From positions 29,038 to 58,925 of the forward strand of contig DIRP01000020.1 of assembly GCA_002427525.1 (NCBI GenBank): a stretch of DNA of 29,888 nt, read 5' to 3'. The translations under genes were made by a program, and so were the position numbers. Numbering within the stretch: position 1 is the first letter of the stretch; each line of letters begins with the position of its first letter. Source of the DNA: Bacteroidales bacterium UBA5433 (GTDB lineage: Bacteria; Bacteroidota; Bacteroidia; Bacteroidales; UBA932). Under the pieces are notes generated by a model. It did not search any database. It was given only the letters and a program-made list of their open reading frames with translations, and was not told where the DNA came from. This document shows, in pieces, positions 1-9,716 of this stretch.

Positions 1-1
1 T

Positions 2-2395
2 ATGGACCAGACAAACCCGCTGGCAGAGATGACGCACAAGCGCCGCCTGTCTGCACTGGGCCCCGGCGGTCTGTCAAGAGACCGTGCCGGCTTTGAAGTA
101 CGTGACGTTCACTATACGCATTACGGCAGGCTTTGCCCCATTGAAACACCGGAAGGTCCCAACATCGGGCTTATCTCTTCCCTTTGTGTTTATGCCCGTA
201 TCAACGAACTGGGTTTCATTGAAACTCCCTACCGGAAAGTAGAAGACGGACAGGTCAACCTCTCGGGCAAAGGCTACGTCTACATGAGCGCAGAAGAAGA
301 AGAAGAAAGAATGGTAGCCCAGGCCAACGTCAACCTGGACAACGACGGGCACATTCTGGACGAACGTATCAAATGCCGTTACGAGGCAGACTACCCGGTT
401 GTTTCCAAAGAAGAAGTACAGTTGATGGACGTAGCTCCCAACCAGATAGCCTCTATAGCCGCCTCCCTTATTCCTTTCCTGGAACACGACGACGCCAACC
501 GGGCCCTGATGGGTTCTAATATGATGCGTCAGGCTGTCCCCCTTATTCAACCGGAAGCCCCTATCGTTGGTACCGGACTTGAAGACACGGTGATCCGCGA
601 CAGCAGAACACAAATTACGGCCACAGGTAAAGGAGAAGTTGTCTATGTAGATGCCAACGAAATCCACATCCGTTACGAGAAAAGCGAAGACGAAAAATTT
701 GTCAGCTTTTCCCCCGAGGTAACTGTATACAAACTTCCTATCTACAGGAAAACTAACCAGAATACTTCCGTCAACCTGAAACCCATTGTAAGAAAAGGAC
801 AAAAGGTCACAGCCGGTCAAATTCTCACAGACGGTTACGGTACAAAAAACGGAGAACTGGCCCTGGGGCGCAACCTGAAAGTTGCCTTTATGCCCTGGAA
901 AGGATACAACTTTGAAGACGCCATTGTGCTGTCTGAAAGAATGCTTCGCGAAGACGTATTTACCTCTATCCATGTAGACGAGTACGTCATGGAAGTACGT
1001 GACACCAAGCGCGGTATGGAAGAACTCACGAGCGATATCCCCAACGTATCGGAAGAAGCTACCAAAGACCTGGATGAAAACGGCATCATCCGCATTGGTG
1101 CCAATGTAGAGCCGGGGGACATCCTTATTGGTAAAATCACCCCAAAAGGGGAAAGCGACCCATCTCCGGAAGAAAAGCTCTTGCGGGCTATTTTTGGAGA
1201 CAAAGCAGGTGACGTGAAAGACGCCTCCTTAAAAGCTTCACCCTCTCTGTACGGAACTGTTATTGAGAAACGCCTTTTCTCACGAGTTATCAAGGAAGGT
1301 TCAAAGAAAGCCAAACCTATAACAAAAATGCAGGTACAGCAGGCAGACGAGCAATACAAAAAACGTTTTGACGACCTCAGGAACCTATTCCTGGACAAGC
1401 TGGGAACATTGCTTAAAGGAAAAAAATCTGCAGGGATTACCAATTTGTACGGAGAACCGGCTGTTGCTAAAGATACTCCGTTTACACATGCGGTCTTGGA
1501 GGCAATCAACTACGAGAACATCAATCCCACAAAATGGACAAACGACAAGCATATCAACAACCAGATTAAAAAACTGATAAGCAATTACTTATTAAGCTTT
1601 AAAGAACTGGATGCAGAACTAAAGCGTGTAAAATACAGCCTGACCATTGGCGACGAACTTCCCACAGGTATCATGCAACTTGCCAAAGTATATATTGCCA
1701 AAAAGCGTAAAATACGTGTAGGCGATAAAATGGCAGGGCGTCACGGAAACAAGGGCATTGTTGCCAAAGTGGTACGTGATGAAGACATGCCGTTCCTGGA
1801 TGACGGTTCCACGGTAGATATTGTACTGAATCCGTTGGGTGTTCCTTCCCGTATGAACCTGGGACAGATTTATGAAACGGTTCTTGGTTGGGCCGGACAA
1901 GAACTGGAGCTCAACTTTGCATCCCCTATTTTTGACGGAGCTTCGCTGGAAGAAATCACAGAATATACAGAAAAAGCAAACGTTCCAAAATATGGCAAAA
2001 CATACCTTCGTGACGGAGGAAGCGGGGAGTATTTTGACCAACCCGCAACTGTTGGTGTCATATATATGCTCAAACTGGGGCACATGGTAGATGACAAAAT
2101 GCACGCCCGTTCCATTGGTCCATATTCACTCATTACCCAGCAACCTTTGGGTGGAAAAGCCCAATTTGGAGGACAACGTTTTGGAGAAATGGAAGTCTGG
2201 GCACTGGAAGCCTTTGGAGCTGCAAACATTCTTCAGGAAATCCTGACTGTAAAATCTGACGATGTGACCGGACGGTCACGTGCATACGAAGCCATTGTCA
2301 AGGGAGATCCCATGCCCACACCGGGTATTCCGGAATCTCTTAACGTATTGCTTCATGAATTACGCGGTCTGGGACTCAGCGTTAACTTGAAATAA
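2..2395 (+). CDS. rpoB: RNA polymerase beta subunit, C-terminal 797 residues (5' end outside window)
   Basis: This is the catalytic beta subunit of RNA polymerase, cut by the left edge of the window. The first visible residue aligns with E. coli Met515, inside the rifampicin-binding cluster, so the start codon lies outside. Visible hallmarks are THKRRLSALGPGG (residues 11-23), the PIETPEGPNIGL segment, the nucleotide-binding KMAGRHGNKG lysines (about residues 576-585) and the C-terminal GQRFGEMEVWALEAFGAA block. The residues equivalent to E. coli D516, H526 and S531 (here D2, H12, S17) are the rifampicin-sensitive type. rpoC follows after 10 bp, the usual rpoBC operon arrangement. Identification is secure. 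Confidence 0.98.
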   Translation: MDQTNPLAEMTHKRRLSALGPGGLSRDRAGFEVRDVHYTHYGRLCPIETPEGPNIGLISSLCVYARINELGFIETPYRKVEDGQVNLSGKGYVYMSAEEEEERMVAQANVNLDNDGHILDERIKCRYEADYPVVSKEEVQLMDVAPNQIASIAASLIPFLEHDDANRALMGSNMMRQAVPLIQPEAPIVGTGLEDTVIRDSRTQITATGKGEVVYVDANEIHIRYEKSEDEKFVSFSPEVTVYKLPIYRKTNQNTSVNLKPIVRKGQKVTAGQILTDGYGTKNGELALGRNLKVAFMPWKGYNFEDAIVLSERMLREDVFTSIHVDEYVMEVRDTKRGMEELTSDIPNVSEEATKDLDENGIIRIGANVEPGDILIGKITPKGESDPSPEEKLLRAIFGDKAGDVKDASLKASPSLYGTVIEKRLFSRVIKEGSKKAKPITKMQVQQADEQYKKRFDDLRNLFLDKLGTLLKGKKSAGITNLYGEPAVAKDTPFTHAVLEAINYENINPTKWTNDKHINNQIKKLISNYLLSFKELDAELKRVKYSLTIGDELPTGIMQLAKVYIAKKRKIRVGDKMAGRHGNKGIVAKVVRDEDMPFLDDGSTVDIVLNPLGVPSRMNLGQIYETVLGWAGQELELNFASPIFDGASLEEITEYTEKANVPKYGKTYLRDGGSGEYFDQPATVGVIYMLKLGHMVDDKMHARSIGPYSLITQQPLGGKAQFGGQRFGEMEVWALEAFGAANILQEILTVKSDDVTGRSRAYEAIVKGDPMPTPGIPESLNVLLHELRGLGLSVNLK

Positions 2396-2405
2396 AAAAC
2401 ACATT

Positions 2406-5400
2406 ATGGCTTATAAAAAAGACATCAAACTTAAAAGCGATTTCAAACAAATCACTATAGGTCTGGCATCCCCGGAACAAATCCTTGAAATGTCGCACGG
2501 AGAAGTTTTAAAACCGGAAACGGTCAACTACCGTACGTACAAACCGGAACGTGACGGATTGTTCTGTGAACGCATATTTGGGCCATCAAAAGATTACGAA
2601 TGCCATTGCGGAAAATACAAACGCATCCGCTACCGTGGCATCACGTGTGACCGCTGCGGTGTTGAAGTGACGGAGAAAAAAGTGCGCCGGGAACGTATTG
2701 GACATATTTCCCTTGTTGTACCTGTTGCACACATTTGGTTTTTCCGTTCCACACCCAATAAAATCGGTTACCTTTTGGGCATCCCGGGCAAAAAACTGGA
2801 AGCCATCATTTACTACGAGCGTTATGTAGTCATTCAGCCGGGAATCACGGCAGAAAACGGGATTAATGAACTGGATTTCCTTACAGAAGAGGAATACCTG
2901 AACATCCTGGACTCCCTTCCCAAAGAAAACCAGATGCTGGAAGATGAAGACCCCAACAAATTCATTGCCGGCATGGGAGCCGAGGCCATCTACAAACTCC
3001 TGATCCGTCTGGACCTTGACCAGCTTTCCTACGATTTGCGGCACAAGGCAGACATTGAAACCTCCCAGCAACGGAAAGCGGACGCCCTGAAAAGGCTCAA
3101 CATTGTAGAAGCGTTCCGCGAATCGGCAGACATCAACAAACCGGAATGGATGATCATGAAAGTTATACCGGTCATTCCCCCCGATTTGCGTCCGCTCGTT
3201 CCCCTGGACGGCGGCCGGTTTGCTACCTCGGACCTGAACGATTTGTACAGACGTGTCATTATCCGGAACAACCGGCTTAAACGCCTGATAGAGATCAAAG
3301 CGCCCGAGGTCATCCTTAGAAACGAAAAAAGGATGCTCCAGGAAGCCGTTGACTCCCTGTTTGACAACTCCAGAAAATCAAATGCTGTTAAAACAGAAGC
3401 CAACCGGGCACTTAAATCCCTGTCGGACAGTTTGAAAGGAAAACAAGGACGGTTCCGCCAGAACCTGCTTGGAAAACGCGTGGACTACTCGGCACGTTCT
3501 GTCATTGTTGTCGGACCCGAACTGAGCATGAGCGAATGCGGACTGCCTAAAGACATGGCTGCAGAACTGTACAAACCGTTTATTATCAGAAAACTGATTG
3601 AGCGGGGTATAGTCAAGACCGTGAAATCTGCCAAAAAAATAGTGGATCGCAAAGATCCCATGATCTGGGATATCCTGGAAAATGTCATGAAAGGACACCC
3701 CGTACTGTTAAACAGGGCACCTACCCTGCACCGTCTGGGTATCCAGGCATTCCAGCCCAAGCTGATTGAAGGGAAAGCCATTCAATTGCACCCGCTGGCC
3801 TGTACGGCATTTAACGCAGACTTTGACGGAGACCAGATGGCCGTACACCTGCCGCTGGGCAATGCCGCCATACTGGAAGCCCAATTGCTTATGTTGGGAT
3901 CCCACAACATCCTGAACCCGGCCAACGGAGCTCCCATTACCGTTCCCTCACAAGATATGGTGCTGGGACTGTACTACATTACCAAGTTGCGGAACAAGGC
4001 GAAAGGGGAAGGCATGACATTTTACAGTCCGGAAGAAGTAATCATTGCCCACAACGAACATATAGTGGACATGCACGCACGTATCAAATTACGCTTGAAT
4101 AAAACTACGGTCAGAAGCCTGCGCGATGAAGACAATCCCTCCCAAGGGTCTGTTGTTTACGAAACAGATCCGGCCAAGGGAAACCATATCATTGAAACAT
4201 CTGTAGGCCGTGTCCTGTTTAACCAGGTAGTACCCAAAGAGGTAGGTTTTATCAACGAACTTCTTACCAAAAGGTCTTTACGCGATATCATCAACCTGGT
4301 ATTAAAAACAACAGGGGTAGCCCAAACGGTAAAATTCCTGGACAACATTAAGGATATTGGATTTGAAATGGCCTACAAAGGCGGACTGTCTTTCAATCTG
4401 GACGATGTAATTGTACCGGAAGAAAAAGCAGCTTTGATCAAGAAGGGATACGAAGATGTGGAAAAGGTTATGGCCAACTACAATATTGGTCTTCTGGCCA
4501 ACAACGAACGGTACAACCAAATCATTGATATCTGGTCGGGTGTGAACGTGCGTCTGACAGACATTCTGGAGAAACAGCTCAAAGAAGACAAAGAAGGCTT
4601 CAACCCCATTTATATGATGCTGGACTCCGGAGCCCGGGGTTCAAAAGCACAGATACGTCAGCTTTCAGGTATGCGCGGATTGATGAACAAACCGCAAAAA
4701 TCCGGCTCTACCAGTGCGGAAATTATTGAAAACCCCATTCTGGCCAACTTGCAGGAAGGCCTCTCTGTATTGGAATACTTTATTTCCACGCACGGAGCTC
4801 GTAAAGGACTGGCAGACACGGCTCTTAAAACAGCCGATGCCGGCTACCTCACACGCCGCCTGGTGGACGTATCGCACGACGTGATCATCAACGAAGACGA
4901 TTGCGGTACGCTCAGGGGGTTGGTGGCCACGGCCATTAAAAACAAAGACCAGGTGGTGGAATCACTCTACGACAGAATCCTGGGACGTACCAGCGTACAC
5001 GATGTATTTGACCCGCTCACGGGAAATCTTGTGGTAGAATCGGGAGAAGAAATCACAGAAACCATTGCGGCAAAAATAGCAAGCTTACCCATTGAACAAG
5101 TAGAAATCCGCAGTGTATTAACCTGTGAATCGGGGAAAGGTGTTTGTGCCAAATGTTACGGAAGGAATCTGGCAACAGGCAGACCGGTAGAAAAAGGAGA
5201 GGTTGTAGGTGTTATTGCCGCACAATCCATTGGAGAACCGGGAACGCAGCTGACCTTGCGTACGTTCCACGAAGGAGGTACGGCCTCTACCATCAGCTCG
5301 GAAAACTCCATTGTATCCAAATACAACGGTACATTGGAAATTGAAGAGCTCAGGACGCTGGAAAAAACTACCGATACCGGAGAAACCCAGACCATTGTTA

Positions 5401-6725
5401 TTGGACGTACAGCAGAAATGCGTATCGTGGACAGCAACACCCGCATTACCCTTTCATCCTATAACATTCCTTACGGTGCCACGCTGTATTTTAAACACGG
5501 TGACCAGGTAAAAGAAAAGGATATCATTTGTGAATGGGACTCCTACAATGCCGTTACCATTGCAGAATTTGACGGAACCGTTGCTTTTGACAGCTTGCTG
5601 GAAGGAGTAACCTACCGCGAAGAAGCAACGGACGAATTTTCACAGCACAGGGACAAAGTGGTCATCGAAAGCCGGGACAAGTCACGCAACCCCACGCTTA
5701 GGATTATGATGGGCAAAGAAGAAAAGAAACAGTACAACTTGCCGGTAGGTGCCCACATTATGGTCAATGAGAAGCAACAGATCAAAGCCGGTGATATCCT
5801 GGTGAAGATTCCACGTGCTATTGGAAAATCAGGAGACATTACCGGGGGGCTCCCCAGAGTAACCGAATTGTTTGAAGCACGGAACCCGTCCAACCCGGCC
5901 ATAGTGTCTGAAATTGACGGAGAAGTCCAGATGGGAAAAATCAAACGAGGTAACCGCGAAATCATTATCCAGGCCAAAACCGGAGAAGAAAAGAAGTACC
6001 TTGTTCCTCTTTCCAAACAAATTCTGGTACAGGAAAACGACTACGTACGGGCAGGCATGTCCTTATCGGAAGGAGCCGTTTCTCCTACCGATATCCTGCT
6101 TATACAAGGACCTACCAAGGTTCAGGAGTACATTGTCAACGAAGTCCAGAGTGTGTACCGTAATCAGGGAGTAAAAATCAACGACAAACACTTTGAAGTC
6201 ATTGTACGTCAAATGATGCGTAAAGTAGAAATTGTTGACCCGGGAGATACACGGTTCCTGCCGGAACTGCTGGTTGACAAATGGGAATTCATGCAGGAAA
6301 ACGATACCATCTTTGATAAAAAGATAATAACAGACGCCGGCGATTCAGAAGAACTTAAAGCAGGTCAGATAGTTACGGTCCGCAGGCTGAGGGATGAAAA
6401 CTCAACCCTCAAGCGCAAAGATCTAAGATTGGTTGAGGCCCGCGATGCCATCCCCGCCACATCCAACCAGATATTGCAGGGAATTACCAGAGCTGCACTC
6501 AGAACTACCAGCTTTATGTCGGCTGCATCGTTCCAGGAAACTACCAAAGTGCTGTCAGAAGCCGCTATTTTTGGCAAAACAGACACGCTGGAAGGACTGA
6601 AAGAAAACGTCATTTGCGGACACCTGATTCCTGCAGGAACAGGTCAACGGGAGTTTGAAGACATTTTAGTAACTTCTATGTCTGAGTACAACAAAATGGT
6701 GGAAGAAAGGACACTGCCAAAATAA
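2406..6725 (+). CDS. rpoC: RNA polymerase beta' subunit
   Basis: The beta' subunit forms the active-site cleft with beta. The 1439-residue product carries the first zinc site as C66, C68, C81 and C84, the absolutely conserved NADFDGD loop at residues 470-476 whose aspartates D472, D474 and D476 hold the catalytic magnesium, and a second zinc site made by C833, C907, C914 and C917. The bridge-helix/trigger-loop part (QSIGEPGTQLTLRTFHEGG) and a C-terminal region suited to binding omega are also present. The ATG is preceded by an A-rich leader rather than a Shine-Dalgarno sequence. It is co-transcribed with rpoB and followed by a strong terminator. Length is normal for Bacteroidota. Confidence 0.98.
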   Translation: MAYKKDIKLKSDFKQITIGLASPEQILEMSHGEVLKPETVNYRTYKPERDGLFCERIFGPSKDYECHCGKYKRIRYRGITCDRCGVEVTEKKVRRERIGHISLVVPVAHIWFFRSTPNKIGYLLGIPGKKLEAIIYYERYVVIQPGITAENGINELDFLTEEEYLNILDSLPKENQMLEDEDPNKFIAGMGAEAIYKLLIRLDLDQLSYDLRHKADIETSQQRKADALKRLNIVEAFRESADINKPEWMIMKVIPVIPPDLRPLVPLDGGRFATSDLNDLYRRVIIRNNRLKRLIEIKAPEVILRNEKRMLQEAVDSLFDNSRKSNAVKTEANRALKSLSDSLKGKQGRFRQNLLGKRVDYSARSVIVVGPELSMSECGLPKDMAAELYKPFIIRKLIERGIVKTVKSAKKIVDRKDPMIWDILENVMKGHPVLLNRAPTLHRLGIQAFQPKLIEGKAIQLHPLACTAFNADFDGDQMAVHLPLGNAAILEAQLLMLGSHNILNPANGAPITVPSQDMVLGLYYITKLRNKAKGEGMTFYSPEEVIIAHNEHIVDMHARIKLRLNKTTVRSLRDEDNPSQGSVVYETDPAKGNHIIETSVGRVLFNQVVPKEVGFINELLTKRSLRDIINLVLKTTGVAQTVKFLDNIKDIGFEMAYKGGLSFNLDDVIVPEEKAALIKKGYEDVEKVMANYNIGLLANNERYNQIIDIWSGVNVRLTDILEKQLKEDKEGFNPIYMMLDSGARGSKAQIRQLSGMRGLMNKPQKSGSTSAEIIENPILANLQEGLSVLEYFISTHGARKGLADTALKTADAGYLTRRLVDVSHDVIINEDDCGTLRGLVATAIKNKDQVVESLYDRILGRTSVHDVFDPLTGNLVVESGEEITETIAAKIASLPIEQVEIRSVLTCESGKGVCAKCYGRNLATGRPVEKGEVVGVIAAQSIGEPGTQLTLRTFHEGGTASTISSENSIVSKYNGTLEIEELRTLEKTTDTGETQTIVIGRTAEMRIVDSNTRITLSSYNIPYGATLYFKHGDQVKEKDIICEWDSYNAVTIAEFDGTVAFDSLLEGVTYREEATDEFSQHRDKVVIESRDKSRNPTLRIMMGKEEKKQYNLPVGAHIMVNEKQQIKAGDILVKIPRAIGKSGDITGGLPRVTELFEARNPSNPAIVSEIDGEVQMGKIKRGNREIIIQAKTGEEKKYLVPLSKQILVQENDYVRAGMSLSEGAVSPTDILLIQGPTKVQEYIVNEVQSVYRNQGVKINDKHFEVIVRQMMRKVEIVDPGDTRFLPELLVDKWEFMQENDTIFDKKIITDAGDSEELKAGQIVTVRRLRDENSTLKRKDLRLVEARDAIPATSNQILQGITRAALRTTSFMSAASFQETTKVLSEAAIFGKTDTLEGLKENVICGHLIPAGTGQREFEDILVTSMSEYNKMVEERTLPK

Positions 6726-6749
6726 TGACTTTTACTTTCATATTTTAAG

Positions 6750-6778
6750 AATAAGGGCTCTTTGCCCTTATTTTTTTT
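6750..6778 (+). terminator. Intrinsic terminator of the rpoBC operon
   Basis: A 9-bp perfect stem (AATAAGGGC paired with GCCCTTATT, loop TCTTT) is followed by eight T residues, 24 bp after the rpoC stop. This is a textbook rho-independent terminator. The T tract ends one base before the -7 box of the next operon. Confidence 0.92.
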
Positions 6779-6779
6779 A

Positions 6780-6787
6780 TATCTTTG
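6780..6787 (+). promoter_or_regulatory. Putative -7 box for korAB
   Basis: TATCTTTG matches the Bacteroidota sigma consensus TAnnTTTG exactly and lies 33 bp before the korA ATG. A TTTG that could act as the -33 element occurs at 6761-6764 inside the preceding terminator, but the 15-bp spacer is shorter than the usual 19-21 bp, so the -33 assignment is weak. Confidence 0.65.
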
Positions 6788-6820
6788 CAGATTAAACTTT
6801 TAATAAATACCACATTATCT

Positions 6821-8665
6821 ATGCCGCATAAAGTAATCGACGTCCAGGATGTTGTCATTCGCTTTACGGGCGACTCGGGAGACGGGATGCAATTAACCGG
6901 ATCTTTGTTTGCCGACACAGCTGCCTTTTTTGGGAATGACATTACTACTTTTCCCGATTTTCCGGCCGAGATAAGGGCCCCACAGGGGACTTTATCGGGC
7001 GTATCGGGGTACCAGGTTCATATAGGAAGCAGCGCTATATACACCCCGGGTGATTATTGCGATGTCCTTGTTGCCATGAATCCCGCTGCACTTAAGTCTA
7101 ACGTTAAATGGCTCAAACCCAATGCCACAATAATCGTTGACATTGACACATTCGATAAAAAAGGTCTTGAAAAAGCAGGTTTCAAAACAGACGACGCTTT
7201 TCAAGAACTGCTTATCACACACCACAACATCATTGTTCCTCCCATCACCACACTTACTAAGGAAAGTGCGGATACCATCGGCATTGATCCCAAAGCGGGC
7301 GCTCGTTGTAAAAACATGTTTGCTCTGGGAATTTGCTTTTACCTGTACAACATGTCCATGGATCATACCAAAAATTTCATCCAAAAGAAATTTGCGAAAA
7401 ATCAGGATCTTATTGACATGAACCTTAGGGTATTGCAGGATGGGTACAACTATGCCGGTACCGTTGAAGCCATTGCGGACACGTACCTTGTTAAGCCTTC
7501 CAAGCAAGAGCCGGGAGTTTACCGCAACATCAACGGTAACACAGCTGTAGCCTGGGGACTTATGGCTGCTTCGGAAAAATCGGGCCGGCCGCTTTTCTGC
7601 GGATCGTACCCCATTACGCCTGCCACAGCCATTCTGGAAGAACTGGCACTTCACAAAGACCTGGGTGTAAAAACACTGCAGTGTGAAGATGAGATTGCAG
7701 GGATTTGCACCGCCATTGGAGCTTCCTATGCCGGGTCGCTGGCCGTAACTACCACCTCGGGGCCGGGACTTTCATTAAAATCAGAAGCCCTGGGTTTGGC
7801 AGTCATTGCAGAATTACCCCTGGTTGTGGTGGATGTACAACGCGCCGGACCCTCCACGGGTATCCCCACAAAAACAGAACAAACAGACCTGAACCAGGCA
7901 CTATACGGCCGCAACGGGGAATGTCCCGTGGCCATCATTGCCCCTCACTCTCCTTCGCATTGTTTTAAAGCTGCTTTCTATGCCGCCAAACACGCACTGG
8001 AGCACATGATGCCTGTTATCCTGCTTTCGGAAGGATTTTTGGGGAACGGTTCCGAACCCTGGAAAATCCCCGATATGAAAGATTTCCCGCGCATCAACCC
8101 GCCTATTGCGGAAAATTTAGACGAAGACGAACCGTACTTCTATCCCTTCCGCAGGGATCCGGAAACCCTGGTCCGCCGCTGGGCACACCCCGGAACTCCC
8201 AACCTGGAACACCGTATAGGAGGCCTGGAAAAGAACCACCAAGGAGCCGTCTCATCCGACCCGCAGGTACACGAACAAATGGTACGGGAACGTGCCGAGA
8301 AGATAGCCCGGATGGCCCGCGTGATTCCTCCGCTGGAAGTCATTGGAGAGCAAGAAGGAGACGTGTTAATGGTCAGTTGGGGAGGCACCTACGGACATAT
8401 GTTAAGTGCAGAAAGCCAACTTCGTGCAGCAAAAACAAAAGTGGGACTTGCTCATTTTGATTACATTAACCCCCTGCCGCAGAATACAGAAGAAGTATTC
8501 AAACGCTTTAAAAAGATTGTTGTTTTTGAGCTCAACAGCGGCCATTTTGCAAACTACCTCAGGGCAAAATTCCCTCAGTTCACGTATATGCAATATAATA
8601 AGATACAGGGACAACCCTTTATCATAGCAGAAATTACAGACGCCATAAATAAAATACTAAAATGA
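6821..8665 (+). CDS. korA: 2-oxoglutarate:ferredoxin oxidoreductase, fused gamma-alpha subunit
   Basis: With KorB this enzyme oxidatively decarboxylates 2-oxoglutarate to succinyl-CoA and passes electrons to ferredoxin, or runs in reverse. The 614-residue protein starts with a gamma domain (RFTGDSGDGMQ, about residues 1-190) followed by the alpha pyrimidine-binding domain with SYPITPATAILEELA and CEDEIAGICTAIGASYAG. This gamma-alpha fusion is common in Bacteroidota. I chose the ATG at 6821; a longer frame from a TTG at 6785 would overlap the promoter box and adds residues not expected in the family. The stop overlaps the korB start (ATGA), indicating translational coupling. A 2-oxoacid specificity other than 2-oxoglutarate cannot be excluded from sequence alone. 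Confidence 0.93.
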   Translation: MPHKVIDVQDVVIRFTGDSGDGMQLTGSLFADTAAFFGNDITTFPDFPAEIRAPQGTLSGVSGYQVHIGSSAIYTPGDYCDVLVAMNPAALKSNVKWLKPNATIIVDIDTFDKKGLEKAGFKTDDAFQELLITHHNIIVPPITTLTKESADTIGIDPKAGARCKNMFALGICFYLYNMSMDHTKNFIQKKFAKNQDLIDMNLRVLQDGYNYAGTVEAIADTYLVKPSKQEPGVYRNINGNTAVAWGLMAASEKSGRPLFCGSYPITPATAILEELALHKDLGVKTLQCEDEIAGICTAIGASYAGSLAVTTTSGPGLSLKSEALGLAVIAELPLVVVDVQRAGPSTGIPTKTEQTDLNQALYGRNGECPVAIIAPHSPSHCFKAAFYAAKHALEHMMPVILLSEGFLGNGSEPWKIPDMKDFPRINPPIAENLDEDEPYFYPFRRDPETLVRRWAHPGTPNLEHRIGGLEKNHQGAVSSDPQVHEQMVRERAEKIARMARVIPPLEVIGEQEGDVLMVSWGGTYGHMLSAESQLRAAKTKVGLAHFDYINPLPQNTEEVFKRFKKIVVFELNSGHFANYLRAKFPQFTYMQYNKIQGQPFIIAEITDAINKILK

Positions 8666-9678
8666 AATTCACTCCTCAGGACTTTAAATCAGATCAAGAA
8701 GTGAAATGGTGCCCCGGATGCGGGGACCACGCTGTACTGGCATCTATCCAGCGTGCTTTGCCGGAAATCAGCGAAGAATTAGGCTATTCCAAAGAAAGGT
8801 ACGTCATTGTATCCGGAATCGGCTGTTCTTCACGCTTCCCCTATTATATGAAAACATACGGTTTCCATGGTATTCACGGCCGTGCCGCTGCTATAGCCAC
8901 CGGCGTAAAAGTAGCCAACCCTACCCTTTCTGTCTGGGAAATGACCGGAGACGGAGACTCCCTGGCTATTGGAGGAAACCACCTGATCCATGCCATACGC
9001 AGGAACATTGATATTAACATAGTGCTGTTCAACAACCGCATTTACGGCCTTACCAAAGGACAGTACTCGCCTACTTCTCCATGGGGCTCTATTACCAAAA
9101 CCTCACCCTACGGAACCGTAGAGCATCCTTTTAATCCGGGTGCACTGGCCATGGGTGCCCGCGGTACGTTCTTTGCACGTACACTGGATATGGAATTGCA
9201 GCTGACCAGCAGTATCATGGTAGAAGCCGCACGACACGACGGAACAGCCTTGGTTGAAGTATTGCAGAACTGCGTCATTTTTAATGACAAAACCCACTCC
9301 CTCATCACTAATAAGGAGGTGCGTGCAGACCGCACCATTGTGCTGAAACATGGAGAACCCATGATTTACGGTAAGAACAAAGACAAGGGGCTGATACTGG
9401 ACGGTATCAGACTTAAATCAGTTACCATTGGCGAGAACGGCATTACCCGGGACGACATACTTGTCCATAACGCAGAAGAAGAAAACCACGGAGTACACAC
9501 GATGTTGTGTGAAATGCAATGGCCGGAACTTCCGGTTGCCCTGGGAGTTATCCGCCGGGTGAAAGACCGCACCTACGACGACATGGTACGTGACCAGCTC
9601 ACAGAAGTAGCTAACAAATCACAAATCCACTGCATGAACGACATGCTCCGCAGCGGAGATACGTGGGTAGTAGAATAA
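8662..9678 (+). CDS. korB: 2-oxoglutarate:ferredoxin oxidoreductase, beta subunit
   Basis: This is the thiamine-diphosphate and iron-sulfur subunit partnering KorA. The 338-residue protein has WCPGCGDH near the N-terminus, the TPP/Mg motif GDGDSLAIGGNH followed by NNRIYGLTKGQ, and four cysteines (C17, C20, C55, C204) in the positions used to bind the [4Fe-4S] cluster in this family. No delta (ferredoxin-like) subunit is encoded nearby, so a separate ferredoxin must accept the electrons. The start codon overlaps the korA stop by 4 bp. The pair lies between rpoC and gdhA, consistent with a shared theme of 2-oxoglutarate supply. Confidence 0.94.
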   Translation: MKFTPQDFKSDQEVKWCPGCGDHAVLASIQRALPEISEELGYSKERYVIVSGIGCSSRFPYYMKTYGFHGIHGRAAAIATGVKVANPTLSVWEMTGDGDSLAIGGNHLIHAIRRNIDINIVLFNNRIYGLTKGQYSPTSPWGSITKTSPYGTVEHPFNPGALAMGARGTFFARTLDMELQLTSSIMVEAARHDGTALVEVLQNCVIFNDKTHSLITNKEVRADRTIVLKHGEPMIYGKNKDKGLILDGIRLKSVTIGENGITRDDILVHNAEEENHGVHTMLCEMQWPELPVALGVIRRVKDRTYDDMVRDQLTEVANKSQIHCMNDMLRSGDTWVVE

Positions 9679-9716
9679 AAACACATTCAATAAACATTTA
9701 ATTTTAAGTTATTACA

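Noticed and set aside
2..60. Rifampicin resistance mutation in RpoB
   Set aside because: The residues equivalent to D516, H526 and S531 are wild type; earlier cluster positions are outside the window.
74..1509. Long open frames on the - strand inside rpoB
   Set aside because: Shadow frames opposite a highly conserved gene; no family similarity, no promoter and cysteine/phenylalanine-rich composition expected from reversed codons.
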